Shown piece after piece: positions 32,330 through 41,884 of a stretch of DNA of 64,000 nucleotides (its first letter is position 1; every line of letters begins with the position of its first letter). The stretch lies in assembly GCF_024662215.1 (NCBI RefSeq), contig NZ_CP096115.1, positions 1,178,001 through 1,242,000 of the forward strand. The letters run 5' to 3'. Below the pieces are notes generated by a model. It had not been told where the DNA came from and did no database searches. It saw only the letters and a list, made by a program, of their open reading frames with translations. Both the position numbers and the translations under genes were made by a program. The DNA comes from Methanoplanus endosymbiosus (GTDB taxonomy: Archaea > Halobacteriota > Methanomicrobia > Methanomicrobiales > Methanomicrobiaceae).

Positions 32330-33061
32330 ATGACAGTAAAAATTATACAGGGAATTCTTGTAAATAATAATTCCGTAAAAGAAGTTGATGATCTGATAGT
32401 TACAGAGGAGAGAGTGAATATCTACCTCAACAATGAACTTCTTTCAACACAGGTTGCATCACCGGAAAATCTTGAAGAGCTCGGTGCAGGATTTGTAATA
32501 AGTGAAGGAATTTCTGAACATATAGAGTCAGTTAAAACCAGCGGTAATGAAATTTACGTGGAAGCTGAACTTAAAAGAAAGTTAAACCCGATAACATGCT
32601 CTTCCGGGGGCACCTGCTCAGATACGCCCTTCAGAGATGTCAAATCAGAACTCAGAATTAAAAAATCGGACATTCCAAAGGTGACAGATGAGATCGTCTC
32701 AGATCTCTGGAGACAGACAGGCGGAGTACATTACTCAGTTCTGTTTTCAGAAGGCAAAAAGATCACCGGATTTTCAGATATCGGCCGGCACAACACCATT
32801 GACAAGGTAATAGGTTACACCGTACTAAACAGAATAGATGCAGGCAGATGCTACATCGGCAGTACAGGCAGGCAGCCATCAGGAATGGTCTCAAAACTGG
32901 CAAATGCCGGAATTCCGGTTGTGATTACAAAAGCAGCAACAACAACAGACGGAATAAGGGTTGCATCTGACAACGGGATAACACTCATCTGCTTTGCAAG
33001 GGGTGACAGATTTACAGTCTATTCCCACCCGGAAAGAATAGAAGACCTAATCATCCCATAA
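32330..33061 (+). CDS. fdhD: Formate dehydrogenase accessory sulfurtransferase FdhD
   Basis: FdhD transfers sulfur to the molybdenum or tungsten cofactor of formate dehydrogenase. The 243-residue protein has the family motifs SEGIS, FSDIGRHNTIDKVIG, GIPVVITKAA and ITLICFARGDRF. The reactive Cys region reads CSSGGTC (C90 and C96), that is C-x5-C, while the Escherichia coli protein has C-x2-C. Formate dehydrogenase genes are not in the window. Formate use is common in Methanomicrobiales. Confidence 0.92.
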   Translation: MTVKIIQGILVNNNSVKEVDDLIVTEERVNIYLNNELLSTQVASPENLEELGAGFVISEGISEHIESVKTSGNEIYVEAELKRKLNPITCSSGGTCSDTPFRDVKSELRIKKSDIPKVTDEIVSDLWRQTGGVHYSVLFSEGKKITGFSDIGRHNTIDKVIGYTVLNRIDAGRCYIGSTGRQPSGMVSKLANAGIPVVITKAATTTDGIRVASDNGITLICFARGDRFTVYSHPERIEDLIIP

Positions 33062-33078
33062 TATATTCCGGGTTATAC

Positions 33079-33133
33079 AAGAAAAATCCAAGAAAAATCC
33101 AAGAAAAATCCAAGAAAAATCCAAGAAAAATCC
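33079..33133. repeat. Five perfect 11-bp tandem repeats
   Basis: AAGAAAAATCC is repeated five times without a mismatch, right after fdhD, and runs into an A tract. It lies in the 180-base gap before the convergent U32 gene. On the minus strand it is T-rich, so it may act in termination of the U32 transcript. A length-variable microsatellite is the simplest reading. Confidence 0.9.
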
Positions 33134-33241
33134 AAAAAAAACCGATCCAAAATATCAGAACACCGTAAAATCAGGTACAGTCAGATCTTACAGAGATCAC
33201 CCAAATATCCGGCAATAAAAATTGAAAATATAATCTCCCCG

Positions 33242-35959
33242 TCATTCACACCCTTTTGTGTAATGTCCGGATGTTATCCCGGCAGGAGACATCTTTTTTA
33301 TTCTGGATTTCAGGGACGGAAGAGATTCAGAATGGCGAACCCTGTGCGTTTCTCCCGATGAAATATCATCCGGTTCTGACTGTGAAGTACCTCTGCTCCT
33401 GTTAAGATATGCTTTATAAATCTCACAGATCTTCCCGCAGTAATCAGCAGGTCTGTATCTGGAGTCAACAACTATGAAATCAATTCCTGAGCCTAAGATC
33501 TCAGGCAGATAATCTATCAGGCATGTATCAAATGAGTTGTAGATATGCGTCTTCTTCTCACCGTCAATACTGACAGGGAATTTATGACCCTTCATATCCT
33601 TTAAGAAATACCTGCCCCCGCACACAGATTCTTCCTCCTGAACTGAGGAGAGAATATTAATCCCTGAAACTGAAATTTCAGCCGCACCATGCACAATAAT
33701 TCCGGATGCCGGCCTCTTATCCATCCGGTGAAGATTCTTCTCCATCAGAGCTATCTCATCCCCTGCAAGCTCGGATGAAACTATGACAGAGTTAAAGTAC
33801 CTGCCAAGACTGAGTGCAGAAAAACTGTTGAAGACATTGAGTCCCGGCCCTCCGCAGATCTGAATATCAGGATATACCTCCCGTATGGCAAATGCGTCCC
33901 CGGCATTCTCGGCCATTATGCCGGAAAATCCCTCAACAGAAAGTTCTTTTATCAGCGGAACTGCAAAGTCAAGGAATTTCTTACCGGTAATTTTCGGCCA
34001 TTTCCAGATCAACCTGCATTCTTCAGGCTTTTTGCCGGCAACCGAATTAAATAAGCCCAAAATCTCCTGCACTGTATTCTTCTTACCGGGAACTATAAAC
34101 GGTTCGATACATACAGTATCCGCACCACCCGAAAATGCCGCCATAGCACCCCAGTAATCGCTTACTATGCAGAAGAGAGATCTCTTATCCATAAAATCAT
34201 CTGCCGGCGAAAGTACTCCGCCATCAAAAGTATTCATAAGAGATAAATTATCAGGCTTAAGACCGCCGGATGAAGAACCGGCAGGCAGAGCAGTAAGCCC
34301 GTCAGACCCTGTAAATCTCAAAAATTCCTCTATATTTTTCCGGACCGAATTGATCTCATCTTCAGATGGCCTGAAATAATTATAAATTTTATCGTCCAGT
34401 GAAGAGAAAAGCTTTCTTCTCAGCTCATTTAACAGCCCTGCCGGCGCAAAAAGCCTGCCCGGATAATCTATAATAAATTCATCAGCAATAAACTGAGTTC
34501 CGCCCGTCTTGGAGAATATTTTCTTTAGTTCTTTGGAGGTGAGAGGCCGGCCCCTTGCCATCTCCATCTCAAACCAGCCCTCAATTTCAGAGAAGAATTC
34601 ACGCCCGGAAATTATAGCCGACACTGAGCATACAGGAATTTTTCCTTTAAATCTGAGAGTGATAGTGCAGGGTATCTTCTCCGGAATACTGCCGTCACGG
34701 GCAATTATACCCTCAGCATCCTTCTCAAGCGCATCCCTCCTTGTAATAAATACACGGCTTCCGGTTTCCGGAACAAAGGGTGTCCTCACTTTCAGGGAAT
34801 TTCCTGTCAGGGTAAAAGGCGCTCTCATAAGAAATCCTTCCTCTTCCGTTCCCGATTTGGCCATCATCCCATCATTTGCCTGCGGAATTAATGTACCATA
34901 GAGCTTTATGTCGGCAGTTTTGTTCTTCCGGCTATAACCCTGGACAGTCCCTACCTCAACACCGGCATTGCCGGATTTTTTATAGGAGATCATATCACCG
35001 GAGTTGCCTCCGGACAAAAATCCGGGTGTGAACCCCCTGTTAAATGCAAACATAAGATCCTCAGCCGCGGATTTGTGATCAATTACGGATGCAGAGCTGC
35101 CTTTGGTATTTTTCCGGGAAGAGTCATCAATGGCTTTCCTGTACCTGTCTGTTACAATGGCAACATATGAAGGATCTTTCATGCGCCCTTCTATTTTAAG
35201 GGATTTAACTCCGGATCTTACAATATCCGGGATATTCTCATATAAACAGAGATCTTTTGGAGAGAGGAGATAGTCACCCCTGGTCATAAGGGGCCTGCAT
35301 TTCTGCATATCTGAATTATCGTCCTCCCCACAGCAGAGGAGTGAAAACTGCCTGCGGCATGGCTGGGAACAGATACCCCGGTTGCCGCTTCGCCCACCCG
35401 TAAGTGAAGAGATGAGACACTGACCGGAATAGCAGTAGCATAACGCCCCGTGTACAAATATCTCAATTCCGGGATGTATATCACCTGAAGCGGAGATGGC
35501 AGAGACCTCATCAATTGAAGTCTCCCTTGCCATAACGACCCTCTCAACTCCGTTCTCCTCCGCCCATTTAACACCCTCCTTTGTATGTACTGACATCTGT
35601 GTAGAGGCATGAACAGTAAGACCCGGAATCAGAGCCTTTACAAGCTTCAAAATACCGACATCCTGAATTAAAACAGCATCTACACCAATACTAGACAGGA
35701 AGAGAAGTTCAGAGAGCGACTCTCCGAGTTCACTCTCCTTCACAAGAATATTGTGAGTAACATATACCTTTACACCACGGGCATGGCAGAATCTTACAGC
35801 GCTGACAAGTTCATCTTCTGTGAAATTTGAGGCATAGCGCCTTGCACCAAATTTAACGCCGCCAAGATAGACAGCGTCCGCACCGGCAGAAACTGCTGCT
35901 GTGAGGCATTCAGCAGAGCCGGCAGGAGATAATAGTTCTGGGATAGAGGATTGCTTCAT
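33242..35959 (-). CDS. U32 family protein with DUF3656-type C-terminal region
   Basis: The N-terminal 330 residues match the U32 family: IPELLSPAGSAECLTAAV, GADAVYLGGVKFGARRYASNF, the QDVG motif, HASTQMS and the Cys cluster CYCYSGQCLIS with GNRGICSQPCR. The family includes TrhP and RlhA, which hydroxylate tRNA or 23S rRNA in bacteria. The rest (about 330-905) fits the long DUF3656-type variant. A frame opens at 36052, but ATG at 35959 gives the conserved start. Calling it a peptidase is traditional; an RNA-hydroxylation role is the more likely one. Confidence 0.85.
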   Translation of the reverse strand: MKQSSIPELLSPAGSAECLTAAVSAGADAVYLGGVKFGARRYASNFTEDELVSAVRFCHARGVKVYVTHNILVKESELGESLSELLFLSSIGVDAVLIQDVGILKLVKALIPGLTVHASTQMSVHTKEGVKWAEENGVERVVMARETSIDEVSAISASGDIHPGIEIFVHGALCYCYSGQCLISSLTGGRSGNRGICSQPCRRQFSLLCCGEDDNSDMQKCRPLMTRGDYLLSPKDLCLYENIPDIVRSGVKSLKIEGRMKDPSYVAIVTDRYRKAIDDSSRKNTKGSSASVIDHKSAAEDLMFAFNRGFTPGFLSGGNSGDMISYKKSGNAGVEVGTVQGYSRKNKTADIKLYGTLIPQANDGMMAKSGTEEEGFLMRAPFTLTGNSLKVRTPFVPETGSRVFITRRDALEKDAEGIIARDGSIPEKIPCTITLRFKGKIPVCSVSAIISGREFFSEIEGWFEMEMARGRPLTSKELKKIFSKTGGTQFIADEFIIDYPGRLFAPAGLLNELRRKLFSSLDDKIYNYFRPSEDEINSVRKNIEEFLRFTGSDGLTALPAGSSSGGLKPDNLSLMNTFDGGVLSPADDFMDKRSLFCIVSDYWGAMAAFSGGADTVCIEPFIVPGKKNTVQEILGLFNSVAGKKPEECRLIWKWPKITGKKFLDFAVPLIKELSVEGFSGIMAENAGDAFAIREVYPDIQICGGPGLNVFNSFSALSLGRYFNSVIVSSELAGDEIALMEKNLHRMDKRPASGIIVHGAAEISVSGINILSSVQEEESVCGGRYFLKDMKGHKFPVSIDGEKKTHIYNSFDTCLIDYLPEILGSGIDFIVVDSRYRPADYCGKICEIYKAYLNRSRGTSQSEPDDISSGETHRVRHSESLPSLKSRIKKMSPAGITSGHYTKGCE

Positions 35960-36277
35960 ATAGTGATATAATATATTGCTCTGCCCGTATATCCGGTTAT
36001 TTGTCACTGCATAGATCAAACAGTTGAGAAAGTCAGCTACCCTGCCCGGCATTCACAGCACAAATCTGATCATTTCTTCCGGCAGACACTCAGAAATTAA
36101 AATAATCTGCCAGTAAAGGACAACAGACCAAAAATCAAATATTATTTCCATATGCCCACACAATCTGAAAAAAATTCATCTGTAAAATCAGGTAAATAAC
36201 AAAACAATTTAGCTTAAAAAATCAAAAATTTACTCTGGAATCATAAAAGGCAGTTTTGACAATATGGGAGAACAACA

Positions 36278-39200
36278 ATGGCCATAATAAACAATAAAAA
36301 AGCAGACAATAACTCCCAAAAAATAGAAAATCTCGTTGAAGCTCTCGGCTCAAAAGACTGGAAAGAGAGAGAGGATGCCGCAATTGAGCTTACCACCCTG
36401 GGTCGTCCGGCAATAATAGGCCTTCTTAAAGCCCTCAATTCAGACAATACCATGCTCAGGAGTGGAGCGGCTGAGGTCCTTGGCACATATGGTGAGGCAG
36501 CACTCCCGACCCTGCTCAAACTGGTGGCAGCAGGGAAGGAAAATACAAGAGACGGCGCAGCCAGAGCCATAGCGCAGAGTGGTGAAACCGCATTAAATGA
36601 GCTGAAGAAAGCAGCAAAGGACAAAGACTACAGAAGAAGAAGGGGTGCAGCACTCACACTTGCATATCTTGGATACCTTGGTGATCCCACAAAAAATGTT
36701 CTGCTTGCACTCCTGAGGGACAGTAATGAAAAGGTCAGTTTTGAAGCGGCAAAATCCCTTAAAAGCATAAACTGGGAGCCGGAAAACAAATTACAGTCAG
36801 CAGTATTTTATTACTCCCTTGCCGATCCGGTAAACTCTGCAAAATACCCAAAAGAAATTATAACCCTTGCAATGCGGGATCTTAACAATCCGGATGACAA
36901 CAGGCGTAAAAAAGCAATAGATCTCCTTGCAAAACTGAAATCAGAATCTGTAAAAGAGGCAATGCTGAAATACCTTGATGACAGCTGCGGAGAAGTCAGA
37001 TTTACAGCGATAAAAACACTGTCAGGGATTTATGACAGAGAAATGATCCCGTGTTTCGTAACAGGCCTTAAAGATACACATTCCGGAGTGCGCCTTGAAT
37101 CTGCATGGGCACTCGACAAATACGGCTGGAATCCTGTAAATCCCGAAGAAAAGGCAGAATATTACTTCATAAAAGAGAAATGGATTGACCTTCTTCAGAT
37201 GAAGGATGCCGCAGTTCCTGTACTTATAAAAAATCTCTGTGATGAAAATCCTGTCATCAGACTGAGAGCAACCGAGGTCTTAAGAGCCATGGGCAAACCC
37301 GGTTACCTTGCAATAAAAAATGCACTTAAATCAGACGATGAAAATATCAGAAAACGGGCCGCAGAAGCAGTTGCAATAATAAACAAAAAGGATTCAGCAT
37401 CAAATTCCGGAAAAGAAGAACCTATTCCGGAATTTTTTGGAAAATACAGCATTGAAGAAGAAATTAAAAAGCATAAGAGCCAGATTAAAGCAAGCGGAAT
37501 TAAGAGCAGAGATTCATGGCTGAAGATTCTGTTAAACAGTGAAATTGAACATTCAAAGGCGGAAAAGATCTCAGGTGCACTTAGCAATGAGAATGATATG
37601 GTAAGGGCAGCCGCAATTGAAAACCTCAGACAGAGCGGCATTTCGGCCATAGAACCCCTGTTATACCTGTTAATTGATAAAAAGGACAATGTCAAAATTG
37701 CCGCAATTGAATCCCTTGGAGATCTTAAAGCAAGAAGGGCCACGCCATATCTGATAAAACTCTGTGGAAATGAGAACAGATTTGTCCGGATGGCATGCGC
37801 CGAATCACTTGGAAAAATCAGGGAGATAAAATCAATAGATGCACTGACAAATCTTTTTTCAGACCCTGACGAAAGCGTCAGAAAAGCTGCATCAGCAGCA
37901 GTTTCATCTATTGGACCGGATGCACTGCCAAAACTTAAAAGTATACTGGATGACTCAGATATGACTGTCCGGACGACAGCTATCAGAACAATCTCCGGAA
38001 TTAATGACCCAATTGCAATATCCTATACCGTACGAATGCTCAATGACTATGAATTTGATGTCCGGGAATGTGCGTCAAAGGCAATAAAGAAGATGAGCAA
38101 TAGTATGTTCAATCCGTTAATGGATGAATGCAGACGTATAATTGTGCAGGGAAATGAACTTGAAAAACTTGGAATTCTCTTTGCACTTGCAGATGTTGAC
38201 GATTTAAGGGCAAAAGAGATCATAACGGTCTTTGCAGATGACAGAAATCCAAAAATCAGCCAGCGTGCAGCAGACCTGATAACAAAAACAGGAAAACGCC
38301 CGGAGATAAAGACAGAGATAATTCCGGAGCTGAAATACGGATCTGAGATTGATGAGATTATCAGCGGACTGAGAAGCACTGATACAGGAGTTCAGGTCAG
38401 CGCATCTGAAAAAGTCTTTTCAATGGGTGATGAGATAATAGAACCGCTCATTGAGTCTATGGAGAAGAGCAATCCGGAAGTTCAGAATCTTACAGCCGAA
38501 ATTCTGATAGGTCTTGGAGATCCTGCAATTGACGGACTTGTAAAACATCTCAGCTCCGGAAGTTTATCTACAAAAATGATCTGTGCACAGAGCCTTGGAA
38601 AGATTCAGAATGAGAAGGCATATGCAGCATTATCCGGCGCAATGTACAATGAGAGAGATCCCGTAGTCAGAACGGCCGCCGCAGAATCACTTGGATTTGC
38701 TGGAGACGATATGGCATTTGATGCCCTGATTTTTGCAATAAAAGACGAGGATTCAAGAGTAAGGATAGCTGCCATAAGATCACTTGGTTATCTGAATAGT
38801 AAAAAAGCAATAAAGCCACTGATAAGTGCACTCAAAGAAGAAGACTTAAACATTATAAATCAGATCACAGACTCATTAAAAAGCCTGGGAGAAGATGCAG
38901 TCCGGGAACTTTCAGAGTCGCTTCACTCATGCAAAAACAGCACAATACGGTATAATATCGCAGAAGCCCTCGACAGCCTCTCCTGGGTTCCTGAAACAGA
39001 GAGAGACATCATCTATTATCTGATAGCAAAGGATAACTGGGAAGAGGTAAGAAAAACCGGAGAGGTTGCAGTCGGGCCACTTGAAGAGATACTCTCTGAT
39101 GACAACTATGAGGTAAGACTTGCCGCCCTGGAGACAATAATAGCTATTGGTGGAAAAAAAACAATTATGCCGATGATTAAAGCTCTTATGGACCCCAATT

Positions 39201-39343
39201 CAATAGTCAGAAAAAAATCAGAGGCAGGGCTTGTAAAAGCAGGCGAAAGTGCACTGCCTTATCTTGAAAAGACGGTTGCAGAATCAGACAATCCAAACCT
39301 GAAGACATTTGCAATGAAAGCCATAGTAAAAATTACATCCTGA
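36278..39343 (+). CDS. Giant HEAT-repeat protein, 1,021 residues
   Basis: Nearly the whole protein is HEAT/PBS-lyase-type helical repeats of about 30 residues, marked by recurring DxxxxVRxxAAxALG patterns. Three W-x-P repeats are distinctive: INWEP near residue 165, YGWNP near 282 and LSWVP near 902, the latter two followed by a [YF]xIxxxW segment. Such repeats act as protein scaffolds. No catalytic domain, signal peptide or membrane helix is visible. The gene is followed by its paralogue, and residues 1-695 align end to end with it. Its specific partner is unknown. Confidence 0.85.
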   Translation: MAIINNKKADNNSQKIENLVEALGSKDWKEREDAAIELTTLGRPAIIGLLKALNSDNTMLRSGAAEVLGTYGEAALPTLLKLVAAGKENTRDGAARAIAQSGETALNELKKAAKDKDYRRRRGAALTLAYLGYLGDPTKNVLLALLRDSNEKVSFEAAKSLKSINWEPENKLQSAVFYYSLADPVNSAKYPKEIITLAMRDLNNPDDNRRKKAIDLLAKLKSESVKEAMLKYLDDSCGEVRFTAIKTLSGIYDREMIPCFVTGLKDTHSGVRLESAWALDKYGWNPVNPEEKAEYYFIKEKWIDLLQMKDAAVPVLIKNLCDENPVIRLRATEVLRAMGKPGYLAIKNALKSDDENIRKRAAEAVAIINKKDSASNSGKEEPIPEFFGKYSIEEEIKKHKSQIKASGIKSRDSWLKILLNSEIEHSKAEKISGALSNENDMVRAAAIENLRQSGISAIEPLLYLLIDKKDNVKIAAIESLGDLKARRATPYLIKLCGNENRFVRMACAESLGKIREIKSIDALTNLFSDPDESVRKAASAAVSSIGPDALPKLKSILDDSDMTVRTTAIRTISGINDPIAISYTVRMLNDYEFDVRECASKAIKKMSNSMFNPLMDECRRIIVQGNELEKLGILFALADVDDLRAKEIITVFADDRNPKISQRAADLITKTGKRPEIKTEIIPELKYGSEIDEIISGLRSTDTGVQVSASEKVFSMGDEIIEPLIESMEKSNPEVQNLTAEILIGLGDPAIDGLVKHLSSGSLSTKMICAQSLGKIQNEKAYAALSGAMYNERDPVVRTAAAESLGFAGDDMAFDALIFAIKDEDSRVRIAAIRSLGYLNSKKAIKPLISALKEEDLNIINQITDSLKSLGEDAVRELSESLHSCKNSTIRYNIAEALDSLSWVPETERDIIYYLIAKDNWEEVRKTGEVAVGPLEEILSDDNYEVRLAALETIIAIGGKKTIMPMIKALMDPNSIVRKKSEAGLVKAGESALPYLEKTVAESDNPNLKTFAMKAIVKITS

Positions 39344-39391
39344 AAAGTAATTTATGATCTGCTGTATTTCCTGTGAAATTTTCAGTTATAC

Positions 39392-39432
39392 GCCCACGAT
39401 TAAAGTCGTGGGCTTACGGTCTGTTTTTTTTT
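39392..39432 (+). terminator. Palindrome plus T-tract after the first HEAT gene
   Basis: GCCCACGA and TCGTGGGC are perfect arms around TTAAAG, followed ten bases later by a run of nine T. It can act as a terminator for the HEAT gene. The same palindrome core occurs at 56729-56748 and is like the ends of IS200/IS605 elements, so this may be a transposon scar put to use. The remainder of 39344-39679 is AT-rich and shows no gene. Confidence 0.6.
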
Positions 39433-39679
39433 AATCAGGCAACTTTCCGGGAAAGATTTATCCGGATTCATTGTATTATACAAGCATTAAAAGACTTAAA
39501 GCGGATATACAATTAACAGCAATCCGGCCCCATCAAAATAATAAAATATGATTTAACAGAACCCCGGCAAAATATTTGCAGATGACGGAAGAAACAGATA
39601 GATGTTTCAGAGGAATTATACCGGTAATTTCCGGCATTAACAGATAGTATAAACCGAAAACCAGGATACCTTCAGTGAT

Positions 39680-41710
39680 ATGACTTCAGAGGATAAGCGG
39701 GAAACCCCCATCGGCAATGACATTAACTCCGTTAAAACTGAAAGGCTTATAGCAGCCTTAGGTTCTGATGATCATGACACCAGAAGACGGACGATAGCCG
39801 AACTGCAATCATCGGATAAGTCAGCAGTTGCCCCGATGTTGAGAGCACTGAATTCAGAAAATCCGGATATAAGAAGTGGATCAGCTGAAGTGCTCTCCGG
39901 ATATGGCGAAGCTCTTATGCCGACATTTATCAGAATCCTGACTACAGGAAAAGAGAATGCAAGGGACGGAGCGGCAAGAGCTATAGGCAGATGCGGAAAA
40001 AGTTCACTCAGATATATTGAAGAGATAATCAATGATAATGACTACAGAAAGAGAAGGGGGGCAGTGCAGGCACTGGGCTATCTCGGTGAAAAAGACCCCA
40101 GCGTAACCGAAATTCTTACTGCTTTTCTTTACGACAAAAATGAGAAAGTCAGTCTTCAGTCAGCAAAATCCCTGAAATATCTGAAATGGAAACCTCAGAA
40201 CAAAATGGAGGCTGCTGCATATTTTTATGCCTCCGGAGAAGTAAAAAAAGGTGCCCGTTACCCTGTAGAGACTGTATCCGTTGCAGTACGGGATTTTAAA
40301 AACCCGGATGTACAGAGACGGAAAAAGGCAGCAAAGCACCTCTCAGAGATAAATTCAGAAATTGTTATTCAGCCTCTTGCCGCACTTCTTCAGGACAATT
40401 CGGATGAGGTCAGATATACTGCAATTAAAGCAATAAGCAATATCAACGAGAGAAGATTTGTCCCGTATCTTGTAAAGGCAATGGAGGACAAGAACTCAAA
40501 TATCCGCAATGAAGCTGCATGGGGACTTGACAGATATGGCTGGAAACCGCGTACATACTGGGAGAAGACAAGATACCTGATAATTAAGGAAAAATGGATC
40601 GAAATTATCCAGCTTAAGGATTATGCAATCCCTGTACTAATTGAATATCTCTGCGATGAAAACCCTGCTGTCAGGCTTAAGGTGACTGAAGTCTTAAAGG
40701 CAATGGGCAAACCGGGATATTCTGCAATAAATGAAGCCCTGAAATCAGAGAACCCTCTGTTAAGAAAGAGAGCAGCGGAGGCAGCGGCAATAATAAAAAA
40801 TAAAATATCAGGGCAGAAATCAGGTGGAAATGCAAATATCAAAAATATTCCCGGCCAGGAAAATATTGAGGAGGAGATGCTGAGAAGAAGAGAGGACTTA
40901 AAAGATAAGGGCCTTAAATCCAGTGATGCCTGGAATCTGATACTGACAAAAAGCGGCATCCGGCCATTTGCCGCCGAAAGATTATCAAAGGCATTAAGCA
41001 GTGAGAATGAGATGGTCAGATCTTCCGCAGCGGAGAAGCTTGCAGGTATGGATTCAGTCTCTGAAGAGCCACTCCTTCACCTCTTAAAGGACAGGAAAAA
41101 CAGTGTAAAGATAGCAGCAATTGAATCACTGGGAGAGCTTAAATCAAAAAAATCAGTGCCACACCTTGTAAATCTTCTCAGATATGAGAACAGATCTACG
41201 TGTATAACTGTCATTGAAGCACTTGGCAAAATAAAAGATCCGGAATCAGTAATACCGATGCTTAAAATATCGGCCGAAGGAGACAGTGAACTTAAAAATA
41301 CAGTTTCTGCCGCAGTCTCCGGCATGGAAACAGCTGCACTGCCAACCTTAAAAGATGCCCTTGAAGGGAATAACAGTGGGATCAGAGTTGCAGCTATTGA
41401 GGCACTGGCAGGGATAAAACATACTATTTCAATCAGATATGCGGTCCGGATGCTCAATGACTCAGATTCACAGGTGAGGGAATCTGCTGTAAACGCATTA
41501 AAAGATATGAGTGATTTTATGTTCAATAATATCATGGATGAATCAGGGCGGCTGGCAACACAGGGAACAGCTCCGGAAAAAACAGGAATAATTGAAGCTC
41601 TCTCACGGATAAATGATTTAAGGGCAAAACAGGCAATACTGCCCTTTACAAAAGACAAAAATGAGACTGTCAGAAAAAAAGCCTGTGCCCGCATGGAACA
41701 GTCACCATAA
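39680..41710 (+). CDS. HEAT-repeat protein, paralogue of the upstream gene, 676 residues
   Basis: This protein is colinear with the first 695 residues of the upstream HEAT protein and shares long blocks, such as GKENARDGAARAIG, NEKVSLQSAKSLK, DENPAVRLKVTEVLKAMGKP and the end region with MFNNIMDES. It lacks the C-terminal 330 residues. The W-x-P repeats LKWKP and YGWKP are kept. The pair is a tandem duplication followed by divergence or truncation. No enzymatic domain is present. A shared promoter is unlikely because 336 bases separate the genes. Confidence 0.85.
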   Translation: MTSEDKRETPIGNDINSVKTERLIAALGSDDHDTRRRTIAELQSSDKSAVAPMLRALNSENPDIRSGSAEVLSGYGEALMPTFIRILTTGKENARDGAARAIGRCGKSSLRYIEEIINDNDYRKRRGAVQALGYLGEKDPSVTEILTAFLYDKNEKVSLQSAKSLKYLKWKPQNKMEAAAYFYASGEVKKGARYPVETVSVAVRDFKNPDVQRRKKAAKHLSEINSEIVIQPLAALLQDNSDEVRYTAIKAISNINERRFVPYLVKAMEDKNSNIRNEAAWGLDRYGWKPRTYWEKTRYLIIKEKWIEIIQLKDYAIPVLIEYLCDENPAVRLKVTEVLKAMGKPGYSAINEALKSENPLLRKRAAEAAAIIKNKISGQKSGGNANIKNIPGQENIEEEMLRRREDLKDKGLKSSDAWNLILTKSGIRPFAAERLSKALSSENEMVRSSAAEKLAGMDSVSEEPLLHLLKDRKNSVKIAAIESLGELKSKKSVPHLVNLLRYENRSTCITVIEALGKIKDPESVIPMLKISAEGDSELKNTVSAAVSGMETAALPTLKDALEGNNSGIRVAAIEALAGIKHTISIRYAVRMLNDSDSQVRESAVNALKDMSDFMFNNIMDESGRLATQGTAPEKTGIIEALSRINDLRAKQAILPFTKDKNETVRKKACARMEQSP

Positions 41711-41720
41711 AAGTCATTCA

Positions 41721-41764
41721 TGAACCCGCGGGTTCACAGATGGCAGATGAAACAAATGTTTCAT
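41721..41764. repeat. Two palindromes between convergent genes
   Basis: TGAACCCGCGGGTTCA at 41721-41736 is a perfect 16-base palindrome. ATGAAACAAATGTTTCAT at 41747-41764 is a hairpin with 7-bp arms. They sit back to back in the gap between the second HEAT gene and the convergent methyltransferase-like gene. They may be termination structures or protein-binding sites. Confidence 0.7.
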
Positions 41765-41884
41765 AGGAGAGAGGTGATGAAGATAAAATCACTATTTAAT
41801 AACATTCACCACTGTTCCTGAATGATCATTCCACAAAACACAGATAAAAAAACCGGAAATTATCTGCTCTTACCTGCCGGATAT

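Noticed and set aside
33079-33133. CRISPR-like array
   Set aside because: The units are 11 bp, head to tail, with no spacers.
41773-41822. C/D-box-like sequence GTGATGA with CTGA 38 bases later
   Set aside because: There are no clear internal D' and C' boxes and no terminal stem, so it may be chance.
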